A stretch of 64,000 nucleotides of DNA from Chachezhania antarctica (GCF_003646465.1 NZ_QZEX01000002.1:576472-640471), one strand, 5' to 3'. Counted from the stretch's first letter, positions 1-9,864 are shown. The notes: generated by a model from the sequence alone, not told the origin. Made by a program: numbers and translations.

Positions 1-9
1 GAACAAACA

Positions 10-40
10 CCGCCCGGAGACTCGGCAACCGGGCGGATTT
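10..40 (+). terminator. Intrinsic-terminator-like hairpin
   Basis: Two perfect 8-bp arms, CCGCCCGG at 10-17 and CCGGGCGG at 29-36, enclose an 11-nt loop and are followed by ATTTT on the plus strand. The minus strand also reads into a T-containing tract (TGTTTGTT), so it may serve der (leftward, ending at 94) as well as any rightward gene beyond the left edge. Confidence 0.6.
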
Positions 41-93
41 TAGCATAATCCTTCGGCAAAACGTATACGTCTTCGCCGGCGGTTAACGGATCG

Positions 94-1545
94 TTATTTG
101 TTCAGGTGTTTCCGCAGCTTGCTTGGCCCCGGCTTCTTGCGGTTCTTGTAGGGGTTCTTGTCCGCCTGCCCGCGCATCGTCATCCGGATCGGCGTGCCCG
201 GCATGTCAAAGCTTTCGCGCAGGCCGTTGACCAGGTAGCGCGAATAGGCGTCGGGCAGCTTGTCGGGGTTCGAACACATCGCCACGAAGGCCGGCGGCCG
301 CGTCTTGATCTGCGTCATGTAGCGGATCTTGATCCGACGCCCATTGGGCGCCGGGGGCGGATGCTGCGCGATCATTTCCGCCAGCCAGCGGTTCAATTGC
401 GCCGTGGTGATCCGCGCGTTCCAGACCCGGTGCGCCTTCAGGATCGCGCCGTGCAATCGGTCGAGCCCCCGCCCCGTCTTGGCAGATACGGTGACCAGGG
501 GCGCGCCGCGCAGCTGCGGCAGCAGCCGTTCGAACGCTTCCTTCAGATCCTTCAGCTTGTTCTGTTTCTCGTCCTCGATGTCCCACTTGTTCACAGCGAC
601 GACAACGGCGCGCCCTTCCCGTTCGGCGAGGTCGGCAATGCGCAGATCCTGGCTTTCGAACGGAATCGCGGCATCCAGCAGCACGACGACAACCTCGGCA
701 AAGCGCACGGCCCGCAGGCCGTCGCCCACGGAAAGCTTCTCCAGCTTCTCCTGAACCTTCGCCTTGCGGCGCATGCCGGCGGTGTCGAAGATCCGGACGG
801 GCGTGCCGTCCCAGTCCATCTGAACGGAAATCGCGTCGCGCGTGATCCCGGCCTCGGGTCCCGTCAGCAGACGTTCCTCGCCCAGGATCTGGTTGACCAG
901 CGTCGACTTGCCGGAATTCGGCCGCCCGATCACGGCGATCTGCAGGGGCTTGGCCCTGGTGATCTCGCGCACGTAATCGCCGCTGTCGTCTTCGCCCTCG
1001 GGCAGTTCGACGTCGATCTCGGGCAGCGCGGCCTTCGCCGCTTCGGCCAGTTCGTCGGCCACGGGCATCAGCAACGTGTAGAGATCCATCATCCCTTCGC
1101 CATGCTCGGCCGACAGCCGCACCGGCTCACCCAGGCCCAGCTCGTAGGCTTCCATCACCCCGGCATCCGCGGCCGATCCTTCGGCCTTGTTGGCCGCCAG
1201 GATCACATGGGCCGACCGCTTGCGCAGGATCTCGGCGAACATCCGGTCGGCCGAGGTCACGCCGGCGCGCGCGTCGATGACGAACAGGCAGATATCGGCC
1301 ATGCCCACGGCGCGCTCCGTCAGCCGCCGCATCCGGCCTTCAAGGCTATCATCGGTGGCGTCTTCCAGCCCCGCGGTGTCGATCGCGGTGAACCGCAGAT
1401 CGGCCAGCCGTGCATCGCCTTCGCGCAGATCGCGGGTGACACCGGGACGGTCGTCGACCAGCGCCAGCCGCTTGCCGACAAGACGGTTGAACAGCGTGGA
1501 CTTGCCCACATTGGGCCGTCCGACAATGGCGAGCGTGAAAGACAT
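94..1545 (-). CDS. der: Ribosome-associated GTPase Der (EngA)
   Basis: A 483-residue double GTPase needed for maturation of the large ribosomal subunit; it acts in the cytoplasm on pre-50S particles. The first G domain has the P-loop GRPNVGKST (residues 9-17), DTAG (56-59) and an NKAE base-recognition motif (119-122) in place of the usual NKxD. The second G domain has [13 protein letters not shown] and NKWD. A KH-like RNA-binding domain and a basic tail (PYKNRKKPG) close the protein. An in-frame upstream start would add 13 residues, but [12 protein letters not shown] is where Der proteins normally begin. It is the last gene of the leftward yfgM-bamB-der cluster, and a 395-bp gap with a strong hairpin separates it from bamB. 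Confidence 0.97.
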   Translation of the reverse strand: MSFTLAIVGRPNVGKSTLFNRLVGKRLALVDDRPGVTRDLREGDARLADLRFTAIDTAGLEDATDDSLEGRMRRLTERAVGMADICLFVIDARAGVTSADRMFAEILRKRSAHVILAANKAEGSAADAGVMEAYELGLGEPVRLSAEHGEGMMDLYTLLMPVADELAEAAKAALPEIDVELPEGEDDSGDYVREITRAKPLQIAVIGRPNSGKSTLVNQILGEERLLTGPEAGITRDAISVQMDWDGTPVRIFDTAGMRRKAKVQEKLEKLSVGDGLRAVRFAEVVVVLLDAAIPFESQDLRIADLAEREGRAVVVAVNKWDIEDEKQNKLKDLKEAFERLLPQLRGAPLVTVSAKTGRGLDRLHGAILKAHRVWNARITTAQLNRWLAEMIAQHPPPAPNGRRIKIRYMTQIKTRPPAFVAMCSNPDKLPDAYSRYLVNGLRESFDMPGTPIRMTMRGQADKNPYKNRKKPGPSKLRKHLNK

Positions 1546-1940
1546 CCCGGAATTCTCAACATCAGGCCGCGAAAGCGGCGTCAAGCCGCCGCCTTACCCT
1601 ATCCGATCCCAACGCGAAAGCCATGATCCGAAGCATGCCGTCCTCTGCGGAACCGCCCCAGCCCTCTTCGCGGAGCCGCCATCGCGCTGCCGATCAGAGC
1701 CATGGCGCCGTCCGCGTCAAGGGGGCGCCCGCGCCCCGCGCGAAGCGCGGCTTGCCCTTGATGCGGGCGGGGTCATGGATCAGGCAGCAGAAGCGATGGC
1801 GGATCTGCGAAGCGGGCGACCCTCTTCGTGGTGAGCCAGAGCCTCTTCAGAGCCGCCAAAGCAGGAACGATAGGGGCCGCCCGTGTCCCGCGGGGTGGGC
1901 GGGCGGGCGCGGGACACGGGCGGTCCCGACGCCGGAAACG
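1546..1940. other. 395-bp gap between bamB and der
   Basis: No frame on either strand resembles a known protein; open frames here are antisense overhangs of der and bamB. The stretch holds the 15-bp inverted repeat at 1877-1923, and a short GC-rich hairpin lies just ahead of the der start. I see no convincing promoter, so whether der is transcribed from the bamB promoter or its own cannot be read from the sequence. Confidence 0.6.
1877..1923 (-). repeat. Perfect 15-bp inverted repeat downstream of bamB
   Basis: CCGCCCGTGTCCCGC (1877-1891) is exactly complementary to 1909-1923, with a 17-nt G-rich loop. It lies 18 bp beyond the bamB stop in the direction of transcription. No T-run follows, so it fits an RNA-stabilising or attenuating hairpin between bamB and der better than a classical intrinsic terminator. 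Confidence 0.6.
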
Positions 1941-3296
1941 TCAGCGAAACGCGTGAAGCTGCCCCTTGCGCGACACGACATAAAGCGTCCGGCCCGCGAC
2001 GACCGGCGCCGAGGCCGCGCCGCCGGGGATCTCGGCCGTGGCGGTCAGCGCCCCGTTCGTGGGATCGAAGAACCGCAGATTGCCGTCGGAGGAGGCAATC
2101 ACGATGCGCCCGCCTGCAAGGATCGGTCCGTAATTGGCATAGACCGGCCCGCGGCGCTTCGGGCGGTCCTTGACGAAGCCCGGAAGGTCCACGGCCCATA
2201 TCGGCGCGCCGTCGCTTGCACTCACCCGGATCAACCGGTTCGTGTCCGAGACAAGGAACACGGACCCACCGACCGGCCAGACTGGCCCCAGCGCACCTTC
2301 CTGCGCGGTCCAGATCCGACCGCCGCCGCCCGTGTCGAACGCCGCAAGGCGGCCGGAATGGTTGCCGGCATAAAGCTTGCCACCGTCAACGACCGGGCTG
2401 CCCGTCACGTCCGAGATCCGCGACACCGCGCGGCCCAGCCGCTGTCCGGAAATCGACGCCGACCACCGCCGCAACCCGCCTTTCGAGAAGACGGCGATCA
2501 ACTCGCCCGACCCGAAGGCAAAGACCGCCAGAGGCCCCGCCAGCACGGGTGCCGGGCCGCCCAGGATATTGGCAACCGAGGGCGAGCCCGCGAACTGCCA
2601 CGCGATCCGGCCCGTTTTCGTTTCGATCGCCCAGCCGGTATCGTCGCCCGACACGAGGTAGACGAGCCCGCCGGACACCATCGGCGTGCCGTTCCCGGTT
2701 CCGCCCAGCTTCTGCTGCCAGCGCACGCCGCCAGATGTCGCGTCCAGCGCCGTCAGGTTGCCGAAGCCGGAGGAGACGTAGACCGTGCCGTTGTCATAAG
2801 CCAGCCCACCGCCGGTGGCGCTGGTCTCGGCCTCGCCCGCAGGCGTGACATCGACGCTCCAGACCGTCTGACCGGCGGTCGAGGTCGCGGTCACGGTCGC
2901 GCCCGAATCCATCGTGAAGATCCGCCCGCCGCCAACCACGGGTGTCGCCGTGATCCGCTGCCGGCGCGTGTCGGCCTTGCCGATGGGCGCCGACCACGCG
3001 GGCTGCGGCGCCGGGCTCAGCGCGGCATGGGACACGCGGAAGGCCTGCGTGCCGAAGCTCTGCTCCCACGACGCGTTGACCGTCTGGCCGGGCAGGCTGA
3101 TCGGCAGGGTCTTGTTCTGGCTGGGGGTTGCCGCCGGCTCGGGCTCGGCCGCGCCGCCGCCGCCCACGACCGTCCGGACATCCTGCCGCTCGCCGGGCAG
3201 GATGACTTCTTTTTCCTCGCAGGCGGTCAGGACCAGCAGGAGACCTGCCATCAATCCGGCCACGACGGTCCGCGGAAGCGCAAAAGGTACTGTCAT
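1941..3296 (-). CDS. bamB: Outer-membrane assembly lipoprotein BamB-like (PQQ-type beta-propeller)
   Basis: A 451-residue lipoprotein with a signal peptide and lipobox LTAC (lipidated Cys26), a short Pro/Glu/Ala linker, then repeated blades of the PQQ/quinoprotein type, seen as recurring patterns such as ALDATSGGVRW, AFDTGGGGRIW and RVSASDGAPIW. BamB is the accessory propeller of the BAM complex and helps insert beta-barrel proteins into the outer membrane. It is somewhat longer than E. coli BamB (392 residues). It follows the yfgM-like gene by 63 bp on the same strand, the usual yfgM-bamB-der order, which supports the BamB call over other PQQ-propeller proteins. Confidence 0.9.
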   Translation of the reverse strand: MTVPFALPRTVVAGLMAGLLLVLTACEEKEVILPGERQDVRTVVGGGGAAEPEPAATPSQNKTLPISLPGQTVNASWEQSFGTQAFRVSHAALSPAPQPAWSAPIGKADTRRQRITATPVVGGGRIFTMDSGATVTATSTAGQTVWSVDVTPAGEAETSATGGGLAYDNGTVYVSSGFGNLTALDATSGGVRWQQKLGGTGNGTPMVSGGLVYLVSGDDTGWAIETKTGRIAWQFAGSPSVANILGGPAPVLAGPLAVFAFGSGELIAVFSKGGLRRWSASISGQRLGRAVSRISDVTGSPVVDGGKLYAGNHSGRLAAFDTGGGGRIWTAQEGALGPVWPVGGSVFLVSDTNRLIRVSASDGAPIWAVDLPGFVKDRPKRRGPVYANYGPILAGGRIVIASSDGNLRFFDPTNGALTATAEIPGGAASAPVVAGRTLYVVSRKGQLHAFR

Positions 3297-3359
3297 CGGT
3301 CGCCTGTCATCTGCCCGTCTGTATCACGCCTGCCCGTTCGGGATCGCGTCGGTCGCGCC

Positions 3360-4043
3360 TTATCCCGGCGCCCCCGGCACGCTGTTCGGCGTGCCGCCAA
3401 GGGCCACAATCACTTGGCTGACCCGCTGTTGCAAGCGCTCGGAGACCTGGGAGTCCATCAAAATCGTCTGCAGGCGGTCGATTGCCGCCTGTTGCTCGCC
3501 CGCCTGGATGTCCAGGAGCGCCAGCTGCTCCTCGGCCAGAAGCCGCACGGCAGAGCCCGGCGTCGCCAGCGCTTCGAAACCGGTGCGCTTGTCATCCGTG
3601 CCGATGCCGCTGTCGCTCAGCGTCAAAGCCTTGAAGCGGGCGATCTGGCGGTAGACCTCCGGCAGCGCATCCGACGCGGCCACGGCCTCGTACCCCGAAA
3701 CCGCCGCGGCAGGCTCGCCCGCCTCGGCTTCGGTTCCGGCGGCCAGCAGCCGCACCACGGTCGCGCCATCGGGATCGTCGGCCGCGAATTGCTGGGCCAC
3801 GGTATCGAGCGCGCCGGCGCGGGCATCGGCCCGATCTTCGGCCATCGCCGCCAGCACCGCATCGCCAAGCGCTTCGGCCGACGACCGCAGGCTTGCCTTG
3901 CGGTATTCGTTGTAGCCCGCACCGCCGACGATCAGCAGCACGGCCGCAACGGCAATCCAGCCATACCGCCGCATCAGCGCGAACATGCGGTCTCGACGGA
4001 CCTCTTCGGTCACCTCGTCGATGAAACTGTCCGTGTTGCTCAT
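3360..4043 (-). CDS. YfgM-like single-span inner-membrane protein (TPR-type)
   Basis: A 227-residue protein with a short cytoplasmic N-terminus (MSNTDSFIDEVTEEVRRDR), one membrane span at about residues 28-44 and an Ala-rich helical periplasmic part of TPR-like character. YfgM proteins associate with the Sec translocon and periplasmic chaperones. The frame stays open 216 bp further upstream, but the start at 4043 has a GAAGAAGGGC ribosome-binding site and gives the family N-terminus. It is the first gene of the yfgM-bamB-der cluster, and its position directly ahead of bamB is the strongest evidence for identity. Confidence 0.88.
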   Translation of the reverse strand: MSNTDSFIDEVTEEVRRDRMFALMRRYGWIAVAAVLLIVGGAGYNEYRKASLRSSAEALGDAVLAAMAEDRADARAGALDTVAQQFAADDPDGATVVRLLAAGTEAEAGEPAAAVSGYEAVAASDALPEVYRQIARFKALTLSDSGIGTDDKRTGFEALATPGSAVRLLAEEQLALLDIQAGEQQAAIDRLQTILMDSQVSERLQQRVSQVIVALGGTPNSVPGAPG

Positions 4044-4717
4044 CCGGCGCTGCCCTTCTTCGCTTGTTTCCCGCTTTAGCCCCCCGCGTTCCCGCGAAAA
4101 ACCTTGCGTGCCGCGCCCTCTTACTCTGCCCGGAACGACAATCCAAGGGCACCCGGCCACTCGTTGAGACGCGTCCGACGAAATGCCGCCCCGCGGCATC
4201 CCGTGACCGATCCAAAAAAAAGTTTCAGCTAAACTGTTCAGTTTAGACGCGGAGCGCACTATATCACCGATCAGTGACTACACAGGCCGTCAAAACCGGT
4301 CTGCACACCGCCGCACGGACTGGACAGGAACCTGGCGATGGACACGATGGACCCAAGGCAATTGCTGCGGCGCAGAGACAGGCCGTTGCCGCCCCCTGCA
4401 CGTGCCCGGAGGCCAGCCCGGCACCCGTCGCTGCCGGATGAAATGCGGCGGAGTCCGGCATTCCCGCTTGAAATCATGCTGCCCTGCAGCACATTCTGCA
4501 AAAGATCCTTGGCCAGACCGGTCGTTTCGTGGCAGCACGCGGGCGGGAAGGCCTGCTTGTATGGCCCCGGTGGCGCAGCAGATCGACGGCTCAAAGGGTC
4601 CGGCTCCCCCACCCGCGAGGGGTACGGACGTGACCATGCACGAATTGCGGGGCTGACTGCCCCTGTCATGGTCCACACGGGCAGACCCTACCAAAGACAT
4701 TTTCAGGACGACCGCAT
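4044..4717. other. 674-bp divergent intergenic region with operator-like dyads
   Basis: This separates the leftward yfgM gene from the rightward RND efflux operon. I looked for the TetR/AcrR repressor that often accompanies such pumps and found none. Frames of about 130 codons occur on both strands between 4264 and 4727, but their translations are Arg/Pro/Ser-rich and lack a helix-turn-helix. Two dyads lie at 4230-4245 and 4264-4277. The interval 4280-4717 is unexplained and could be a long 5' leader of the efflux operon or a decayed gene. Confidence 0.55.
4230..4277. promoter_or_regulatory. Two operator-like dyads, TetR-family style
   Basis: TAAACTGTTCAGTTTA (4230-4245) has perfect 7-bp arms around a 2-bp centre. 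TCACCGATCAGTGA (4264-4277) is a second dyad centred on GATC with partial symmetry beyond it. Their centres are about 33 bp apart, close to three helical turns. AAACTG/CAGTTT arms resemble operators of TetR-type repressors of efflux pumps. No repressor gene is visible in the window, so the regulator is unknown, and the controlled gene could be the efflux operon or yfgM. Confidence 0.4.
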
Positions 4718-6100
4718 ATGCGACTGATTCCCATTCTTACAGCAATCCTGGTGATGGTAGCGCTGTACCTTGCCGTGTTTCAGCGCGACGCGCTGATGGC
4801 CTTCGCGCGTAATGATCTGGCGTCCGTGATCTCGCCGGACGACAGTGCAAATGCGACCGAAGCCGGCGCCGCTGACGACACCCGCACCGCCGCCGTAACG
4901 CCCGACGCCGGCGCCGCCACGGCGACGGACGCCACGACCGCCGCCACGACGGACACGACCACCAGCCCCGCGGCCGAGCCCGCGAAAGGCACCATCGGCG
5001 TCGTTGCCCTGAGATCGAAGGCGCAGTCGGTCGACAGCGCGGTGATCCTGCGCGGCGAAACCCGCGCCATGCGCGAGGTCGAGGTGCGCGCCGAGACCAC
5101 GGCCCGGATCGTGTCGGAGCCGCTGCGCAAGGGGACCTTCGTCAAGAAGGACGACATACTGTGCAAGCTGGATGAAGCCACGCGCCTTCAGGACGTCGAA
5201 CAGGCCCGCGCGGCACTGGCACAGGCGAAAAGCGCCGAACCCGAAGCCGCCGCGATGCTCGCACAGGCAGAAGCTTCGCTTGAGCAGGCCAACATCGACC
5301 TGACGGCAGCCGAGCAACTGAACAAGGGCGGCTATACCTCGACCAGCACGCTGGCCGCACGGCGCGCGGGCCAGCGTACGGCGCAGGCCTCCATCGCCGC
5401 CGCCGAAAGCGCGCTGGAAGGGGCCAAGGCCGGGATCGAAGGCGCCGAGGCGTCGCTGGCCAAGGCCGAGCGTGAACTGGATCTTCTTGAGATCCGGGCG
5501 CCCTTCGACGGGCTTCTGGAAACCGACACGGCGGAACTGGGCAGCCTGCTGCAGGCCGGCGGGCTGTGCGCCACGGTGATCCAGCTTGATCCGATGAAGC
5601 TGGTGGGCTTTGTCCCGGAAACCCAGATCGCGCGCATCGACATGGGCGCGCAGGCCGGTGCACGGCTGGCCACGGGCGAAACCGTGACCGGACAGGTGAC
5701 CTTCATCGGCCGCTCGGCCGACCCGACCACCCGGACGTTCCTGACCGAAATCACCGTCCCCAACCCCGACCTGAAGATCCGCGACGGCCAGACCGCCGAA
5801 ATCGCGATCTCGGCCGCGGGCAAGCAGGCGCACAAGCTGCCGCAATCGGCGCTGACGCTCAACAATGACGGCACGCTGGGTGTGAGAACGGTGGAATCGG
5901 ACGGCATCGTGGGCTTCCACCCGGTCGAACTGATCCGCGACGATGTCGACGGGATCTGGGTCGACGGTCTGGCGGACGAGGCCAACGTGATCGTGGTGGG
6001 CCAGGATTACGTGACCGCGGGCATCCCCGTCAGCGTGACCTACAAGGACGACATCCACGGCGACGGGGATGACGCAAGCACGGCGGAGACCAAACCATGA
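4718..6100 (+). CDS. RND efflux periplasmic adaptor subunit (membrane fusion protein)
   Basis: A 460-residue adaptor that would link the inner-membrane RND pump to an outer-membrane channel. It has an N-terminal membrane anchor (about residues 4-20), an Ala/Thr/Asp-rich low-complexity linker (about 43-95), a split lipoyl-like domain (VEVRAETTARIVSEPLRKG and LLEIRAPFDG), a long Ala/Glu/Gln-rich alpha-helical hairpin between its halves (about 155-255), then beta-barrel and membrane-proximal domains. AGGACG precedes the ATG. The stop overlaps the start of the permease gene by 4 bp (ATGA), so the two are translationally coupled. No outer-membrane factor gene is adjacent. Confidence 0.9.
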   Translation: MRLIPILTAILVMVALYLAVFQRDALMAFARNDLASVISPDDSANATEAGAADDTRTAAVTPDAGAATATDATTAATTDTTTSPAAEPAKGTIGVVALRSKAQSVDSAVILRGETRAMREVEVRAETTARIVSEPLRKGTFVKKDDILCKLDEATRLQDVEQARAALAQAKSAEPEAAAMLAQAEASLEQANIDLTAAEQLNKGGYTSTSTLAARRAGQRTAQASIAAAESALEGAKAGIEGAEASLAKAERELDLLEIRAPFDGLLETDTAELGSLLQAGGLCATVIQLDPMKLVGFVPETQIARIDMGAQAGARLATGETVTGQVTFIGRSADPTTRTFLTEITVPNPDLKIRDGQTAEIAISAAGKQAHKLPQSALTLNNDGTLGVRTVESDGIVGFHPVELIRDDVDGIWVDGLADEANVIVVGQDYVTAGIPVSVTYKDDIHGDGDDASTAETKP

Positions 6101-9100
6101 CCGGTATCGTCGACTGGGCCGCGTCACGGGCGCGGATGGTCATTGCCTTCATCGTGCTGTCGCTGCTGATCGGCGGGTTCGCCTATGTCAGCCTGCCCAA
6201 GGAAGGCGAGCCGGATATCGAGATCCCGGCCCTGTTCATATCGGTCCAGTTCCCGGGCATTTCCGCGGAAGACAGCGAAAGCCTTCTGGTCAAACCGATG
6301 GAGACCGAGCTCGCCGATCTGGACGGGCTGGAGAAGATGACGGGGACGGCCGCCGAAGGCTATGCCGGGGTGGCGCTGGAATTCGAATTCGGCTGGGACA
6401 AGCAGGCCATCATGGCCGACGTGCGCGACGCGATGAACGCGGCGCAGGCATTTTTCCCCGACGGGGCCGAACAGTATACGATCACCGAGATCAACTTTTC
6501 CGAATTCCCCATCGTGATCGTCAACCTGACCGGCCCGGTGCCGGAACGGACAATGACCCGCGTCGCCAGCCAGTTGCAGGACCGGCTGGAAAGTCTGGAC
6601 GCGGTGCTGGAGGCCGGGTTGGCGGGCGACCGCGAAGAGATGGTCGAAGTGGTGATCGATCCGCTGCGGCTGGAATCCTACAACGTCACTGCCGGAGAGC
6701 TGATCAATGTCGTCCAGAACAACAACCAGCTGATCGCCGCGGGCGAGGTGGAAACCGCGCAGGGCAAGTTTTCCGTCAAGATCCCGGCCTCGTTCAAGAC
6801 CGCGCAGGACATCTATACCCTGCCCGTGAAGACCAACGGCGACCGCGTGGTGACGCTGGGCGATCTGGCCCGGATCAACTTCACCTTCGAAGACCGCGCC
6901 GGCACCGCCCGGTTCAATGGTCAGGACACCGTCGCGTTGCAGGTGGTGAAGCGGAAGGGCTACAACCTGATCGACACGGTCGACCAGGTGAAGGCGAGCA
7001 TCAAGGAAGCACAGACGGAATGGCCGCCCGAATTGCAGGCCGCCGTTCAGGTGGGCACATCGAACGACCAGAGCCGTGTCGTGGGCTCGATGGTCAGCCA
7101 GCTTGAAGGCTCTGTCCTGACGGCCGTGGCGCTGGTGATGATCGTGATCCTTGGCGCGCTGGGGTCCCGTGCCGCGCTGCTGGTGGGCTTTGCGATCCCC
7201 ACCTCGTTCCTTCTGTGCTTCGCGTTCCTTGCCCTCATGGGCGTTTCGATTTCCAACATCGTCATGTTCGGCCTGATCCTGGCCGTGGGGATGCTGGTCG
7301 ACGGCGCAATCGTCGTCGTTGAATATGCCGACAAGCGGATCAAGGAAGGCTCTGGCCCGATGCACGCCTATGTCGAGGCGGCGCAGCGGATGTTCTGGCC
7401 CATCATCTCGTCCACCGCGACGACACTTTGCGCCTTCCTGCCGATGCTGTTCTGGCCCGGCGTCGCGGGCGAGTTCATGGGCATGCTGCCCGTGACGCTG
7501 ATCTTCGTTCTGACGGCCTCTCTGGTGGTGGCGCTGGTCTACCTGCCGGTCGTGGGCGGCGTTTCCGGCCGGATCAGCAGGACATTCCAGTATGGCTCCG
7601 ACATCCTGCGCGACCGCTTGCCGTGGATCGTGCGGGCCATTCTGGTGCCGCCGTCGATGTACCTGATGTTCATCGGCGCGATGCAAACGCTGAACCCGGC
7701 CTATCTCCTGCCCTTCGGTGCGGGTGCGGCGGGGTCGATCCTTGGCGCCGTGCTGTTCCTGACCGGCGCCTTCCTGTCGTCCATCACGCTGGGGGCCGCC
7801 AAGCTGGAGCGCAAGGCCCGCAAGGTGAAGACGGGCAGTGGCTATACCCCCTTCGGCTGGGTCATCAAGATCATCGTCGGCAACCCGATCATGCCGGTCG
7901 TCGCGCTGGCCGTGGTGGGACTTGCCGTGGCGACCACCTTCGTGATGTTCAACGAACGCTCGCTGGGTGTGGAATTCTTCGTGGAAAGCGAACCGGAGCA
8001 GGCCACCGCCTATGTTCGGGCGCGAGGCAACGTCTCGCTGACGGAAACCGACGCCATGGTGCGCGAGGCCGAGCGCGTGATTTCGGCCCATCCCGCCGTC
8101 GTCAACGTCTTCGCCTTCGCGGGCGATGGCGGGCTGAACACCGATGCGTCGGGCGCGCAGCTGCCACCCGACACGGTGGGCCAGGTCCAGTTCGAGATCA
8201 TTCCGTGGGAAGACCGCCCCACCAACAAGCGCGATTTCCTGGGGGGGCTCTTCACCAGCGAAACGACGGTGCCGGAATATGACGGCGATTACGTGCTGGA
8301 CGAGCTGAAGGCCGAACTGGCCAAGCTCCACGGCTTCATCGTCGAGGTCAAACCGCTCTCGCAGGGCCCGGGCGAAGGCAAGCCGCTCCACCTGCGTCTG
8401 AAGGGCGACAACTGGGACGAACTGACCGCCGCCACCCTGATCGCGCGCGACCGTTTCGAGGAAACACCGGGCCTGATCGAGATCGAGGACAGCCTCCCCC
8501 TGCCCGGCATCGACTGGCAGATCGACGTCGATGTCGAAAAGGCGGGCCGCTTCGGCGCCGACGTGGCAACGGTGGGCGCGATGGTGCAGCTTGTCACCCG
8601 CGGCATCCTTCTGGACACGATGCGCGTCGACACCTCGGACGAGGAGATCGATATCCGCGTCCGTCTGCCCGAGCAGTTCCGCGTCCTATCCACGCTCGAC
8701 ACGCTGAAGGTGCGCACGGCCGACGGGCTGGTGCCATTGTCCAACTTCATCAGCCGCACGCCGGTGGAAAAGATCGCCACCATCAACCGCGTGGACCAGA
8801 AGCGGTTCTATGACGTGAAAGCGGATGTCGGTGCCGGCCTGTTCGAGATCCGGACAGGCCCCGTCGACGATCCCACAACACTCGCCATGTTGCGGCTGCT
8901 GGCCGATGGCCAGCTGGCCGACGGCGACGTCCTGACACGTTCGACCGGCGACAGGTATGAACTGGTGACGCTGCAGGACGCCGGAAGCGTGGCGGCGGTG
9001 CAGGACGCCATCGACGACGACGCGCGGTTCGTTCCGGTCAACGCCAACGAACGGATCGAAGGTCTGACGCAATGGCTGGACACCAATCCCCTGCCCGCGA

Positions 9101-9864
9101 GCATCGAATGGGAATGGACCGGCGACCAGGAGGAACAGGCAGAAAGCCAGGAGTTTCTGTCGAAGGCCTTTCTTGGCGCGCTGGGGCTGATGTTCATCAT
9201 CCTGCTGGCGCAGTTCAACAGCTTCTACAACTCGGTGCTGGTGCTGCTGGCGGTGATCCTGTCGACCACCGGCGTGCTGATCGGGATGATGGTGATGAAC
9301 CAGCCGTTCTCGATCATCATGACCGGGACGGGCATCGTGGCGCTGGCCGGGATCGTGGTGAACAACAACATCGTCCTGATCGACACCTACCAGGAATATT
9401 CGCAGTACATGCCGCGGATCGAGGCGATCATCCGCACCGCGGAAAGCCGGATCCGTCCGGTGCTGCTGACCACGATCACAACGATGGCGGGTCTTGCGCC
9501 GATGATGTTCGGGCTGTCGCTCGACTTCATCAACGGCGGCTATTCCATCGACAGCCCCACGGCGCTGTGGTGGAAGCAGCTGGCCACGGCGGTCGTCTTC
9601 GGGCTGGGCGTGGCCACGGTGCTGACGCTGATCGTGACGCCGTCGCTGCTGGCTATCCGGGTCTGGCTGGGCACCTACCTGGCGCTTCTGGGCCGTCTTC
9701 TGGCGCGCGTCACCGGTGGCCGCTCCAGCCGCATCGCCCGCGACATGCGCCTGCGCCGCAACGCGCGGAAGGTGAAGGCGACCGAGATCCTGTGGGACGA
9801 CGAAACCGACAGCCCCAAACCGCCCGGCGACCGGCGGCACACGCCGCTCCGCGCGGCGGAGTGA
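6097..9864 (+). CDS. RND family efflux permease
   Basis: A 1255-residue inner-membrane proton-driven pump. It has the RND layout: TM1 at the N-terminus, a porter domain, TM2-6 including the TM4 motif GMLVDGAIVVVE, a second porter domain, and the C-terminal TM set with GIVALAGIVVNNNIVLID. TM4 keeps one of the two adjacent Asp residues of AcrB and has Gly at the other position. It is 150-200 residues longer than typical AcrB-like pumps. Part of the excess is a hydrophobic insertion at about residues 510-565, between TM6 and the second half, which looks like two extra membrane segments. The substrate cannot be inferred. Confidence 0.9.
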   Translation: MTGIVDWAASRARMVIAFIVLSLLIGGFAYVSLPKEGEPDIEIPALFISVQFPGISAEDSESLLVKPMETELADLDGLEKMTGTAAEGYAGVALEFEFGWDKQAIMADVRDAMNAAQAFFPDGAEQYTITEINFSEFPIVIVNLTGPVPERTMTRVASQLQDRLESLDAVLEAGLAGDREEMVEVVIDPLRLESYNVTAGELINVVQNNNQLIAAGEVETAQGKFSVKIPASFKTAQDIYTLPVKTNGDRVVTLGDLARINFTFEDRAGTARFNGQDTVALQVVKRKGYNLIDTVDQVKASIKEAQTEWPPELQAAVQVGTSNDQSRVVGSMVSQLEGSVLTAVALVMIVILGALGSRAALLVGFAIPTSFLLCFAFLALMGVSISNIVMFGLILAVGMLVDGAIVVVEYADKRIKEGSGPMHAYVEAAQRMFWPIISSTATTLCAFLPMLFWPGVAGEFMGMLPVTLIFVLTASLVVALVYLPVVGGVSGRISRTFQYGSDILRDRLPWIVRAILVPPSMYLMFIGAMQTLNPAYLLPFGAGAAGSILGAVLFLTGAFLSSITLGAAKLERKARKVKTGSGYTPFGWVIKIIVGNPIMPVVALAVVGLAVATTFVMFNERSLGVEFFVESEPEQATAYVRARGNVSLTETDAMVREAERVISAHPAVVNVFAFAGDGGLNTDASGAQLPPDTVGQVQFEIIPWEDRPTNKRDFLGGLFTSETTVPEYDGDYVLDELKAELAKLHGFIVEVKPLSQGPGEGKPLHLRLKGDNWDELTAATLIARDRFEETPGLIEIEDSLPLPGIDWQIDVDVEKAGRFGADVATVGAMVQLVTRGILLDTMRVDTSDEEIDIRVRLPEQFRVLSTLDTLKVRTADGLVPLSNFISRTPVEKIATINRVDQKRFYDVKADVGAGLFEIRTGPVDDPTTLAMLRLLADGQLADGDVLTRSTGDRYELVTLQDAGSVAAVQDAIDDDARFVPVNANERIEGLTQWLDTNPLPASIEWEWTGDQEEQAESQEFLSKAFLGALGLMFIILLAQFNSFYNSVLVLLAVILSTTGVLIGMMVMNQPFSIIMTGTGIVALAGIVVNNNIVLIDTYQEYSQYMPRIEAIIRTAESRIRPVLLTTITTMAGLAPMMFGLSLDFINGGYSIDSPTALWWKQLATAVVFGLGVATVLTLIVTPSLLAIRVWLGTYLALLGRLLARVTGGRSSRIARDMRLRRNARKVKATEILWDDETDSPKPPGDRRHTPLRAAE

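Noticed and set aside
61-70. 10-bp palindrome ACGTATACGT
   Set aside because: Short, downstream of der and without a gene it could control within the window.
82-97. TTAA-N7-TTAT, similar to a CtrA box
   Set aside because: The second half-site has a mismatch, and the sequence lies at the 3' end of der rather than before a gene.
4264-4727. Frames of about 130 codons that might be a small regulator of the RND pump
   Set aside because: None shows a helix-turn-helix, good ribosome-binding site or normal composition; kept as unassigned sequence.
6124-8391. Long open frame (755 codons) on the minus strand
   Set aside because: It is antisense to the RND permease; Gln/His/Arg-rich translation typical of the shadow of a high-GC gene.
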